From assembly GCA_025966435.1 (NCBI GenBank), contig JAICRQ010000204.1, forward strand, positions 1 to 6,474: 6,474 nucleotides of DNA. The letters are read 5' to 3'. The notes below the pieces were generated by a model. The model was not told where the DNA came from and ran no database searches. It saw only the letters and a list, made by a program, of their open reading frames with translations. Source of the DNA: Anaerolineales bacterium (lineage in GTDB: Bacteria; Chloroflexota; Anaerolineae; Anaerolineales; Villigracilaceae). Position numbers and translations under genes: made by a program. Below, in pieces: positions 1-5,970 of this stretch (position 1 is the first letter of the stretch; the number at the start of each line of letters is the position of its first letter).

Positions 1-80
1 CGCAGGACTCTGTTTCGCTTCTTTTCCTGAATTTCGCTCGCTTTCGGCGGTTTCGTGTTCTTGGATTTTTTGTTTGCCAT
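1..80 (-). CDS. Start of a lysine-rich protein of unknown function (partial, cut by window edge)
   Basis: The frame opens with ATG at 80-78 and stays open to the left edge, giving 26 codons that read MANKKSKNTKPPKASEIQEK and then KRNRVL. The visible part is very basic and hydrophilic (Lys, Arg, Asn, Pro, Gln), with no hydrophobic core, so it is not a secretion signal so far. It could be a cytoplasmic basic tail ahead of a membrane segment, or the flexible start of a nucleic-acid-binding protein. The start lies 3 bases after the stop of the response regulator, and that gene's end supplies a purine-rich GAAGTGAG stretch as ribosome-binding site, so it is probably the third gene of the uvrC operon. 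I do not recognise the family. That it is a real gene rests on tight spacing, start codon and codon composition only. Confidence 0.55.
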   Translation of the reverse strand, partial: MANKKSKNTKPPKASEIQEKKRNRVL

Positions 81-83
81 AAC

Positions 84-467
84 TCACTTCAGACCTGAAA
101 GCTTATCAAAGACTGTTGTCATTGCCCGGTCCAGCTCTTGAATGGTCACTGGTTTCATAATGTATGCATCTGCTCCCAGCCCGAGCGCTTTATCCACAGT
201 GCTATCGGCGCTTTCCGAGGAGAGCATGATGATCGGAAGCTCCCTCCATTCCGGGCGGCGGCGCAAAAATTCGAGCATATCTAAACCGGAAACCTCCGGC
301 ATATTGATATCCAAGAAAAGCACCTGGGGAGTCTTGCCGGTAAGCAATGTCTGTGCAGCGGAACGAGCAGTAAGGAATGACTTCACCTCGCAATCGAGCA
401 TTCTTAACATCAGCCCGATCGCTCGATTCATTTCCTCATCATCGTCAACAACCCAAACGTTTCTCAT
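84..467 (-). CDS. Single-domain response regulator (CheY-like receiver)
   Basis: A 127-residue protein that is one receiver domain and nothing else: it is expected to accept a phosphoryl group from a histidine kinase in the cytoplasm and signal by protein contact, since no DNA-binding output domain follows. Visible landmarks are the acidic pocket at Asp8-Asp9-Asp10, the phospho-acceptor Asp53 in the LFLDINMP strand, the switch Ser83 (IMLSSE), Tyr102 on beta5, and Lys105-Pro106 (MKP). All conserved catalytic positions are present, so it should be phosphorylatable. The ATG shares 4 bases with the stop of uvrC (ATGA), which implies translational coupling, and the next frame starts 3 bases after its stop. 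No kinase partner is visible here; it may lie beyond the left edge or elsewhere. The receiver call is firm, the output pathway unknown. Confidence 0.93.
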   Translation of the reverse strand: MRNVWVVDDDEEMNRAIGLMLRMLDCEVKSFLTARSAAQTLLTGKTPQVLFLDINMPEVSGLDMLEFLRRRPEWRELPIIMLSSESADSTVDKALGLGADAYIMKPVTIQELDRAMTTVFDKLSGLK

Positions 468-2326
468 TCCAGGTGTGCCTTGATTGACTGTGCTACGTCT
501 TCCGGGACAATGGTACGCAAGTCTTCCACGGACGCTTCCCTAATCTTATCCACGGAGCCGAAATGTTTCAAGAGGGCTTTTCGCCGGGTCGGTCCGATGC
601 CAGGGATGGCGTCCAGTTGCGAAGCCATGCCGAGCTTCTGGCGTTTCTTGCGGTGGGCAGTGATTCCATAGCGATGCGCCTCGTCACGAATGCGCTGTAT
701 GAGATAGAGCGCCTGCGAATGACGGGGCAGCAGCAACGATTCCGATCGGTGTGGGAAGAAGATTTCTTCGCGCTGTTTTGCCAGCCCCACAATGGGAATC
801 TTATCCTGCAAATCGAATTTCTCGAGGACGCTCACAGCCCGACCCAGCTGTCCCTTGCCGCCGTCGATGATGACGAGATCGGGCAGGAAGGAAAAGGATG
901 CGTCTGGCTTGGCGCCCGGCTCAGACTCTGTTTGTTGGCCGCCGCGCCACCGGCGGAAGCGCCGCGTTAGCATCTCTTCCATCGAGGCGAAATCATCCGG
1001 CGCGCCGACCACACTCTCGATATTGAACTTGCGATACAGCTTTTTATCGGGCACACCCTGTGTGAAGACGACCATCGCCCCCACGATGGCTGTGCCCTGC
1101 ATGTTCGAAATGTCGAAACATTCAATACGATTCGGCGGCGCCGGTAACCTTAACGCCTCCTGCAATTCGGCGAGGGCTTGCTCTTGCTTGTGCGTGTCCG
1201 CCTGCCACTGAGCGCGCAGAGCCTGGAGGGTCTCGGTCGCGTTCTCGGCTGCCATCTGCACCAGCTCGCGCGATTGCCCCTCTTTCGGGACGAAGAACTC
1301 GACCTTTTCCCCGCCACGCTTGGACCGCAGCCATTGACTGATGATCTTCGCCTCTTCGATTTCCTGCGGCAGCATCACCTGCTGGGGAATCGTAGCCGCT
1401 TCGGTGTAGAACTGTGTGATGAACTGTTCCATCACTTCGGTGTCGGCTTCGTCCTCGGTGCCTTCCAGGATAAAGTATTCCCGTCCGATCAGCTTGCCGC
1501 CGCGTATGAAGAAGATCTGCACACAGGCTTCACCATTGCTGCGCGCCATGGCAAGCACATCCGAATCTAAGTAATCGGTGGCGAAGATGATTTTTTGGCG
1601 CTCGATGATCGACTGGATGGCTTTGAGCTGGTCGCGTAATGCTGCAGCCCGTTCGAAGCGCATTTCCTCAGAAGCCTTTTCCATATCGCTTTGAATACGC
1701 GTGACGATCTCTTCACTATGCCCGCTCAGGAAATCCATCAGATCAGAAATGGTCTGCCGGTATTGCGCCCGGTTGACCACGCCGATACAGGGGGCGGTGC
1801 AAAGCTTAATGTCATAGTAAAGGCACGCCCGTTTATCCATCCCCGTGATTTCGCGATCGCAGGTCAGGTAGGGAAAGATACGGCGCAGCACATCCAAGGT
1901 TTGATAGACAGCCCAGGCAGACGTGTAAGGACCAAAATAGCGTGAGCCGTCCTCCACCATTTGGCGTGTGACTGTGACCTTGGGGAAGGGGTCCGCCCAA
2001 TGGACCTTGATATACGGATAGCGTTTGTCATCTTTCAGGCGGACGTTGTATTTCGGGCGATGCTTCTTGATGAGGTTCATCTCGAGGATGAGCGCCTCCA
2101 GCTCCGATCCGACCACGATCCACTCGATATCGGCGATCTCACGCACCAGCCGCCGCGTTTTCGCGTCGTGACCCGTATCCGCGTGGAAATACGAGCGAAC
2201 GCGGTTCCTGATGCTGATCGCTTTGCCCACATAGATAATCTTCCCCTCGGCGTTTTTCATCAGATAACAGCCCGGCTTTGCAGGAAGAGTAGCAAGAATG
2301 CCTTGAAGTTTTTCCGAAATTTTCAT
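464..2326 (-). CDS. uvrC: UvrABC excinuclease subunit C
   Basis: UvrC makes both the 3' and 5' incisions around bulky DNA lesions after UvrA and UvrB have located them (nucleotide excision repair). The 620-residue length matches the family (about 600-620). In order: an N-terminal GIY-YIG nuclease (GCY near 19-21, YVG near 32-34, Arg40, and Glu about 82 in the ALILE helix); four cysteines near 156, 168, 176 and 180; a UVR helix pair that contacts UvrB (about 207-240, RFERAAALRDQL); the RNase H-like 5' nuclease with Asp about 404 (FDISN), Asp about 487 (IDGGKGQ) and His about 550 (DEAHR); and two helix-hairpin-helix motifs at the end (IPGIGPTRRKALLKHFGS). A linker of roughly 15 residues rich in Glu, Gly and Pro sits before the IDGGKGQ strand. 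I chose ATG 2326 because homologues start just before LPxKPGxYLMK; the frame is open up to 2431, but those 35 codons do not resemble UvrC. First gene of a leftward operon. Confidence 0.97.
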   Translation of the reverse strand: MKISEKLQGILATLPAKPGCYLMKNAEGKIIYVGKAISIRNRVRSYFHADTGHDAKTRRLVREIADIEWIVVGSELEALILEMNLIKKHRPKYNVRLKDDKRYPYIKVHWADPFPKVTVTRQMVEDGSRYFGPYTSAWAVYQTLDVLRRIFPYLTCDREITGMDKRACLYYDIKLCTAPCIGVVNRAQYRQTISDLMDFLSGHSEEIVTRIQSDMEKASEEMRFERAAALRDQLKAIQSIIERQKIIFATDYLDSDVLAMARSNGEACVQIFFIRGGKLIGREYFILEGTEDEADTEVMEQFITQFYTEAATIPQQVMLPQEIEEAKIISQWLRSKRGGEKVEFFVPKEGQSRELVQMAAENATETLQALRAQWQADTHKQEQALAELQEALRLPAPPNRIECFDISNMQGTAIVGAMVVFTQGVPDKKLYRKFNIESVVGAPDDFASMEEMLTRRFRRWRGGQQTESEPGAKPDASFSFLPDLVIIDGGKGQLGRAVSVLEKFDLQDKIPIVGLAKQREEIFFPHRSESLLLPRHSQALYLIQRIRDEAHRYGITAHRKKRQKLGMASQLDAIPGIGPTRRKALLKHFGSVDKIREASVEDLRTIVPEDVAQSIKAHLE

Positions 2327-2340
2327 GTCAGATAATTTTA
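2327..2340 (-). promoter_or_regulatory. Possible -10 box and very short leader of uvrC
   Basis: Reading leftward, TAAAAT (2340-2335, 5 of 6 matches to TATAAT) is followed by 8 bases and the uvrC ATG. No purine-rich ribosome-binding site lies just upstream of that ATG, so a leaderless or nearly leaderless transcript is possible. The best matching -35 position, 17 bases upstream, reads AACACA and is weak. Another TATTAT-like element lies further upstream, around 2490, and could be used instead. Low confidence. Confidence 0.3.
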
Positions 2341-2463
2341 CTGCTAAGTAGAACGTTTGTGTTATTTTCGCGTAAGTTTCAATTTGAGTAGCTTTGTCCG
2401 CCGTATGAACAAAAGTTCGTTGCCCATTCATAGAACGTCGATGGCTTTTCTTCGTTTAACAGG

Positions 2464-2492
2464 TTGTAATTCGTTCTGTTTGGTGCAATAAT
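2464..2492 (+). promoter_or_regulatory. Predicted sigma-70-type promoter of the YIP1-type gene
   Basis: TTGTAA at 2464-2469 (4 of 6 matches to TTGACA), a 17-base spacer, then AATAAT at 2487-2492 (5 of 6 matches to TATAAT). Transcription would start near 2499, leaving a leader of under 20 bases that still contains the GGAGG site. It lies in the 190-base spacer between the divergent uvrC and YIP1-type genes. Confidence 0.5.
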
Positions 2493-2506
2493 AGTAAAAA
2501 CTTTCT

Positions 2507-2511
2507 GGAGG
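2507..2511 (+). promoter_or_regulatory. Strong Shine-Dalgarno site that decides the YIP1-type start
   Basis: GGAGG stands 5 bases before the ATG at 2517 and only 2 bases before an in-frame TTG at 2514. The spacing favours ATG 2517. This contrasts with uvrC and the kinase gene, which show no such site. Confidence 0.75.
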
Positions 2512-2516
2512 TATTG

Positions 2517-3236
2517 ATGAACGAACCAACGAACGCTCCCATGCTGCCGCCGCCATCCGGTGTTTCTGAGTGGGTTTCCGTCTGGCGGGATGCCATCACC
2601 CGGCCCAGCGACACGACGTTTGCAAGAATTGCCCAGATGCCAAACGCCAAATCCACTACTGCATTTCTATGGGTATTTTTGGGGTCGCTCGTGGGCTCGT
2701 TGCTGGCGCTACCTGCGCAGGGTGTGATGATGAGCCAGATGATGCGAGGCATGGGTTTGGAAGAGCAGGGCTTCCCGGCGGCTGGCGGCGGAATTATGAC
2801 GGTCCTCTGCGGGGCGCCGATTGGGGCGGTGGTCTCGGTTGTGCTTTTCGCGATTGGCGCTGGGATTGTTCAGCTACTTGCCAGGATGTTTGGAGGGCGC
2901 GGGACCTTCGACCAGCTTGCTTATGCGCTTGCGGCGGTCATTGCGCCTTTTTATGTGGTCAGCGGCCTTTTGAGCCTGCTCTCCGCCATTCCCTTTGCAG
3001 GCTTCTGCTTTGGGCTTCTCGGGTTTGCTGTGGCTATTTATGTCCTCGTGCTGGAAGTGATGGCGGTCAAAGGTGTGAATCAATTTGGATGGGGACAGGC
3101 GATTGGTTCCCTTTTGCTGCCCGTGCTCGCCGCTGCCTGCTGCCTCTCGGTTGCTGTGGGTGCGCTGTTGTCAATGGCCTCTCCGGAGTTGATGGAATTC
3201 TTCAATTCGATCATGACACCGGTACCAGGGCCGTAA
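2517..3236 (+). CDS. YIP1-family-like multi-pass membrane protein
   Basis: A 239-residue integral membrane protein. The hydrophilic, proline-rich start (about 1-40, with W19, W23 and RPSDTTFARIA) matches the short amphipathic opening of bacterial YIP1-domain proteins. About five hydrophobic segments follow, near 48-66, 95-122, 134-156, 158-181 and 195-219. Between the second and third is GGRGTFDQLAYALA, and between the fourth and fifth is VKGVNQFGWGQAIG; these polar, glycine-rich loops are typical of the YIP1 fold. Bacterial members have no settled biochemical function; in eukaryotes the family acts in membrane traffic, which should not be carried over. It has no signal peptide and no obvious catalytic residue. 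It stands alone, divergent from uvrC and convergent with the kinase gene. Membrane topology is clear; the family name is likely but not proven by a profile search. Confidence 0.8.
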   Translation: MNEPTNAPMLPPPSGVSEWVSVWRDAITRPSDTTFARIAQMPNAKSTTAFLWVFLGSLVGSLLALPAQGVMMSQMMRGMGLEEQGFPAAGGGIMTVLCGAPIGAVVSVVLFAIGAGIVQLLARMFGGRGTFDQLAYALAAVIAPFYVVSGLLSLLSAIPFAGFCFGLLGFAVAIYVLVLEVMAVKGVNQFGWGQAIGSLLLPVLAAACCLSVAVGALLSMASPELMEFFNSIMTPVPGP

Positions 3237-3248
3237 ATCTCCTGACGG

Positions 3249-3277
3249 AAAACAAAACCTCCTGCAACAGCAGGAGG
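3249..3277 (-). terminator. Intrinsic terminator of the kinase gene, possibly bidirectional
   Basis: A perfect 8-bp inverted repeat (CCTCCTGC / GCAGGAGG, 3258-3265 with 3270-3277) encloses the 4-base loop AACA. Read leftward it is followed by TTTTGTTTT, a good uridine tract, so it ends the kinase transcript. The stem begins on the base directly after the kinase TAG. Read rightward the tail is CTAGTTATTT, a poor uridine tract, so termination of the YIP1-type gene is less certain. Confidence 0.8.
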
Positions 3278-5368
3278 CTAGTTATTTCCCGGGCTGGGAA
3301 CAGCGGTGGGTGGAAGCCTGCTTGGACCAATGAAGATTGGAAAGTCTGCCATGTATCTACCAATGTCATAAGCCTGACCGGCACCACACTCTCCTTCGAC
3401 ATTCTCGACCTGCCCATTCCTGTTGACATCCACACCCTTGGAAAGATTTAATCCCAAGTTGGATAAATCATCGACCATGGGCTTCATCTCCTGACCGAAC
3501 TCCATTTCCTGGAGCTGTAGTGCCAGCGGAAGAATCTGATCCGTCCATTCTTTCATGTTCTGGATACACACTTGAAGGTTACGATTTTGTTCGATGACAT
3601 GCGAGGTGGTATCGGGCGCCTCTGCCGCCGCTTGCGCGACCAGGGCAGTCTGAGCAAAGTACCCGTCTTGCGTTCCGTTCGGTAAGCTTCCATAGCCATT
3701 GGCAAAGGTATCTGTCGTGCCATCACCATCGTAGTCCCGATATAGTTCGCTTTGGTCACCAACGATCATATTGATCATTTCTTCGTTCCGTTTACGGAAC
3801 GTCACCTCATCTTCATTTGCAAGGGCTTCAACCATGCCCACATAATTAGATGCAGGATCACCATTTACTGCTGCTTCCACATAACTGCCACTGTAGTAAT
3901 AGAGCCCTACGATGAGAGCTGCTTGATCTGAACCGCCCTCAAATGAAACATCTAACTTGCGAACGTGTTCCAATGTCTGCGGGGGGAAGACTGATGAATA
4001 AACAACTTCTCCGGTTGGTGTGGCGTTTGATGCTATGGTTGGGGTGGAAGTTGAAGTAATATTCTGCACTCTTGTGATGCGAATCTCCCGTAAACCATTC
4101 AGCAAATTATTTCCATCGAGATCCCTGAATTCCTTCGCCCGTAATGCGCCATTCGCGTCAAATCTAAGCGCTCCTATATCTCGAAACGATTTGTCCTCAT
4201 AGACTAGCCACACCTCATAATGTTCGTTTTCCGGAGGGCGGGGTACCTCGTTCAAGTCGAACGTTACAGTATCGAAATCATTAATAGTAAAGCCGAACCG
4301 CGCCCTGCCAATTGGGACATCCTGCGCAATAGCCTGCTGCCGTGTATTTACGACAAAGTAAATCATAAAAAGCACAATCGCCGCAACAGCGACTTCGAGT
4401 CCAATTCGCACCCAATTCCGCCGAGATGCTCCGGTTTGCGCTTTGCCCTCCAGCTCAGCTTCCTGGCGAATCAACTGGGCAATGTGGAGTGTGCCCGGCG
4501 AAATGGTCTGTCCATTGAAGAGTGCCATGAAGTCATTTGCAAGCTCCCCGGCAGTTTCATAGCGATGCTTGGGATTCTTGGCGAGGGCGCGATCGATAAC
4601 CATCTGCAATTCCGGCGATATGCCCTGAATCGGAGCCGGCGGCTCGTTGATATGCTTCATCAACATGCCAAACGTGGTATCCGCCTGGAACGGAACGACC
4701 CCTGCGAGCATCTCGTAGAGCATGATGCCAAGGGCGTAAATATCGGTCCGTTTGTCAACTTTTTCGCCGCGTGCCTGTTCGGGACTCATATATGCCGGGG
4801 TGCCACTGACGGAACCAGCCGTCGTGTGCATCGTGGAGTCCAGGAGACGGACCAGTCCGAAGTCCGTCAGAATCGGTTCTACATCCGCTGGGAGAGGTTT
4901 CCCAAGTTCAACAACATCCGATTGCGAACGCAGAAGAACGTTCGCCGGTTTAATATCGCGATGGACAATGCCCTTTAGGTGGGCATAATCCAAAGCGCTC
5001 GCCATAGAATTTAAAATCTGTGCCACAATCCCAATGGGCAAGCGCTGTTTAGTGTCTTGTAATTTTTTCAGGTAGGAAGCTAGCGAGGGCCCCGGAATGT
5101 ATTCCATAATCAGGTATGGAGACTCATCCACAACCGCGTATTCGAGCATCTGCACGATATTTGGATGTCGCAGGTCTTCAATGACCTCGGCTTCACGCTG
5201 GAAACGAGCAAGCTGATCTGAGTCTCGTTCAAGCAAGCCTCTCATAACTTTCACGGCAACTCGCCCAAAAGACTCATGTGTTCCAGTGTAGACTTCAGCC
5301 ATACCCCCTCGGGCTATCAGGTCATTGATATGAACTTTTCCGAGCGTTTTTCCTGCCCAGTCTGCCAT
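3278..5368 (-). CDS. Receptor-type Ser/Thr protein kinase with RskA-like, calcium-loop ectodomain
   Basis: A 696-residue Hanks-type kinase with one membrane span. The cytoplasmic kinase domain (about 10-284) has the glycine loop ARGGMAEVY (19-27), Lys40, Glu59, HRD 136-138, Asn143, DFG 169-171, an activation loop with Thr182, Thr183, Ser186 and Ser188, then GTPAYMSPEQ (189-198); all catalytic residues are present. The HRD-to-DFG stretch is longer than usual, with a LGKPLPADVEP insert. A juxtamembrane segment leads to one hydrophobic helix (about 319-340). Outside, residues about 350-434 resemble the C-terminal domain of anti-sigma factor RskA (YEVWLVYED, IGALRFDANG, IRITRV). A Thr/Ser/Pro linker (about 436-452) and a distal region follow, with DxDG-type loops at 416, 545-553 and 647-655 and cysteines at 601 and 661. 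There are no PASTA repeats. It probably senses an envelope or extracellular cue. I chose ATG 5368 over TTG 5374. No substrate is evident; neighbours do not reveal one. Confidence 0.93.
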   Translation of the reverse strand: MADWAGKTLGKVHINDLIARGGMAEVYTGTHESFGRVAVKVMRGLLERDSDQLARFQREAEVIEDLRHPNIVQMLEYAVVDESPYLIMEYIPGPSLASYLKKLQDTKQRLPIGIVAQILNSMASALDYAHLKGIVHRDIKPANVLLRSQSDVVELGKPLPADVEPILTDFGLVRLLDSTMHTTAGSVSGTPAYMSPEQARGEKVDKRTDIYALGIMLYEMLAGVVPFQADTTFGMLMKHINEPPAPIQGISPELQMVIDRALAKNPKHRYETAGELANDFMALFNGQTISPGTLHIAQLIRQEAELEGKAQTGASRRNWVRIGLEVAVAAIVLFMIYFVVNTRQQAIAQDVPIGRARFGFTINDFDTVTFDLNEVPRPPENEHYEVWLVYEDKSFRDIGALRFDANGALRAKEFRDLDGNNLLNGLREIRITRVQNITSTSTPTIASNATPTGEVVYSSVFPPQTLEHVRKLDVSFEGGSDQAALIVGLYYYSGSYVEAAVNGDPASNYVGMVEALANEDEVTFRKRNEEMINMIVGDQSELYRDYDGDGTTDTFANGYGSLPNGTQDGYFAQTALVAQAAAEAPDTTSHVIEQNRNLQVCIQNMKEWTDQILPLALQLQEMEFGQEMKPMVDDLSNLGLNLSKGVDVNRNGQVENVEGECGAGQAYDIGRYMADFPIFIGPSRLPPTAVPSPGNN

Positions 5369-5398
5369 ATGCAAAATTATAACCGAGAATGAGGGCGG
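5369..5398 (-). promoter_or_regulatory. Promoter of the kinase gene, giving a leaderless mRNA
   Basis: A perfect TATAAT reads leftward at 5381-5376. Seven bases separate it from the ATG at 5368, so transcription would start on or within a base or two of the A of the start codon. No Shine-Dalgarno site fits in this gap, consistent with leaderless translation. With a 17-base spacer the -35 position is 5404-5399, reading TTATAC, which is weak and overlaps the opposite -10 box. Confidence 0.6.
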
Positions 5399-5405
5399 GT
5401 ATAAT
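5377..5405 (+). promoter_or_regulatory. Promoter of pncC, overlapping the divergent kinase promoter
   Basis: A perfect TATAAT at 5400-5405 with, 17 bases upstream, TTATAA at 5377-5382 (3 of 6 matches to TTGACA) that overlaps the kinase -10 box. The expected start is near 5412, leaving a leader of about 14 bases that contains GGTGA at 5416-5420, 6 bases before the GTG start. Confidence 0.55.
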
Positions 5406-5426
5406 CCTGCTAATTGGTGAATTGAG

Positions 5427-5918
5427 GTGAATGTGCCAAATTCAATCGAGATTCAGATCGGACAATTGTTGATGGAGCGCGGATTAAAACTTGTGCTGGC
5501 GGAATCCTGCACGGGTGGCCTCGTAGGCAGCCGCATTACCGACGTGCCGGGCTCGTCGGAGTACTTCCTGGGCGGCGTGGTCGCTTATGCGTATGAGGCA
5601 AAGGTCGATCTGCTGGGAGTTTCGTGGGACACGTTGAACACCAAAGGCGCGGTGAGCCGCGAGACAGTCCTTGAGATGGCGAGAGGCGTACGCGAGAGGA
5701 TGAATGCAGATCTGGCGGTCTCGGTCAGCGGGATTGCAGGTCCGGGTGGGGGGACGGCAGAAAAACCGGTCGGAACAACCTGGATCGGGCTTGCGGCGGA
5801 AGATGGGGAATGGGCGAAGCTCTATCAGTTCTCTGAAGATCGCGAGGGGAATAAAGCTCTGGCTGCTGAGGCGGCGCTGACCCTGCTGCTGGATTATCTG
5901 CAAGGCAAACAGATTTAA
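5427..5918 (+). CDS. pncC: Nicotinamide-nucleotide amidohydrolase PncC (CinA C-terminal-type)
   Basis: A 163-residue cytoplasmic enzyme, the usual length of stand-alone PncC, which converts nicotinamide mononucleotide to nicotinate mononucleotide and ammonia and so recycles a by-product of NAD-dependent DNA ligase back to NAD synthesis. Family motifs are all present: AESCTGG (25-31) with the proposed nucleophile Ser27, GGVVAY (49-54), Lys59 (32 residues after the serine, as in E. coli PncC), KGAVS (73-77), and SGIAGPGGG followed by EKPVGT (101-117). The N-terminal CinA/MoaB-like domain of the two-domain CinA proteins is absent. The start is GTG 5427, preceded by GGTGA; a second in-frame GTG at 5433, behind GAGGTG, is possible. 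No in-frame ATG competes. It is transcribed away from the kinase gene and ends at a strong hairpin. Older databases may label it competence-damage protein CinA, which overstates a role in competence. Confidence 0.94.
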   Translation: MNVPNSIEIQIGQLLMERGLKLVLAESCTGGLVGSRITDVPGSSEYFLGGVVAYAYEAKVDLLGVSWDTLNTKGAVSRETVLEMARGVRERMNADLAVSVSGIAGPGGGTAEKPVGTTWIGLAAEDGEWAKLYQFSEDREGNKALAAEAALTLLLDYLQGKQI

Positions 5919-5919
5919 C

Positions 5920-5958
5920 ACAATCCCCTTCGATGCTCTGAAGGGGATTGTCCCTTTT
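5920..5958 (+). terminator. Intrinsic terminator of pncC between convergent genes
   Basis: A perfect 12-bp inverted repeat, ACAATCCCCTTC (5920-5931) with GAAGGGGATTGT (5940-5951), encloses the 8-base loop GATGCTCT. Read rightward it is followed by CCC and then TTTT, a short uridine tract. It begins 2 bases after the pncC stop. Read leftward, the following bases are GTTAAATC, a poor tract, so it may act on the convergent LLM gene only partly. Confidence 0.75.
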
Positions 5959-5970
5959 GAGGCGGTTTGT

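Noticed and set aside
563..1570. Several plus-strand frames of 130-139 codons inside uvrC
   Set aside because: All are antisense to conserved UvrC domains and lack start signals or recognisable motifs.
2441..2491. A 16-codon plus-strand frame (MAFLRLTGCNSFCLVQ) upstream of the YIP1-type gene, possible leader peptide
   Set aside because: It has no clear ribosome-binding site, it covers the predicted -35 and -10 boxes, so it would lie upstream of the transcript, and nothing suggests attenuation.
2327..2516. Search for a riboswitch, small RNA or operator in the largest gene-free stretch
   Set aside because: The 190 bases show AT-rich promoter-like elements but no strong hairpin, palindromic operator or recognisable riboswitch core.
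2570..3451. A 293-codon open frame on the plus strand overlapping the YIP1-type gene
   Set aside because: Its product is rich in Cys, Trp, Arg and Gly with no recognisable motif, it is a +2 shadow of the YIP1-type gene, and it runs through the terminator hairpin into the antisense of the kinase gene.
4220..4978. A 252-codon plus-strand frame inside the kinase gene
   Set aside because: It is antisense to the transmembrane and kinase-domain region, which has full family motifs on the other strand. There is no ribosome-binding site and the composition is unlike a real protein.
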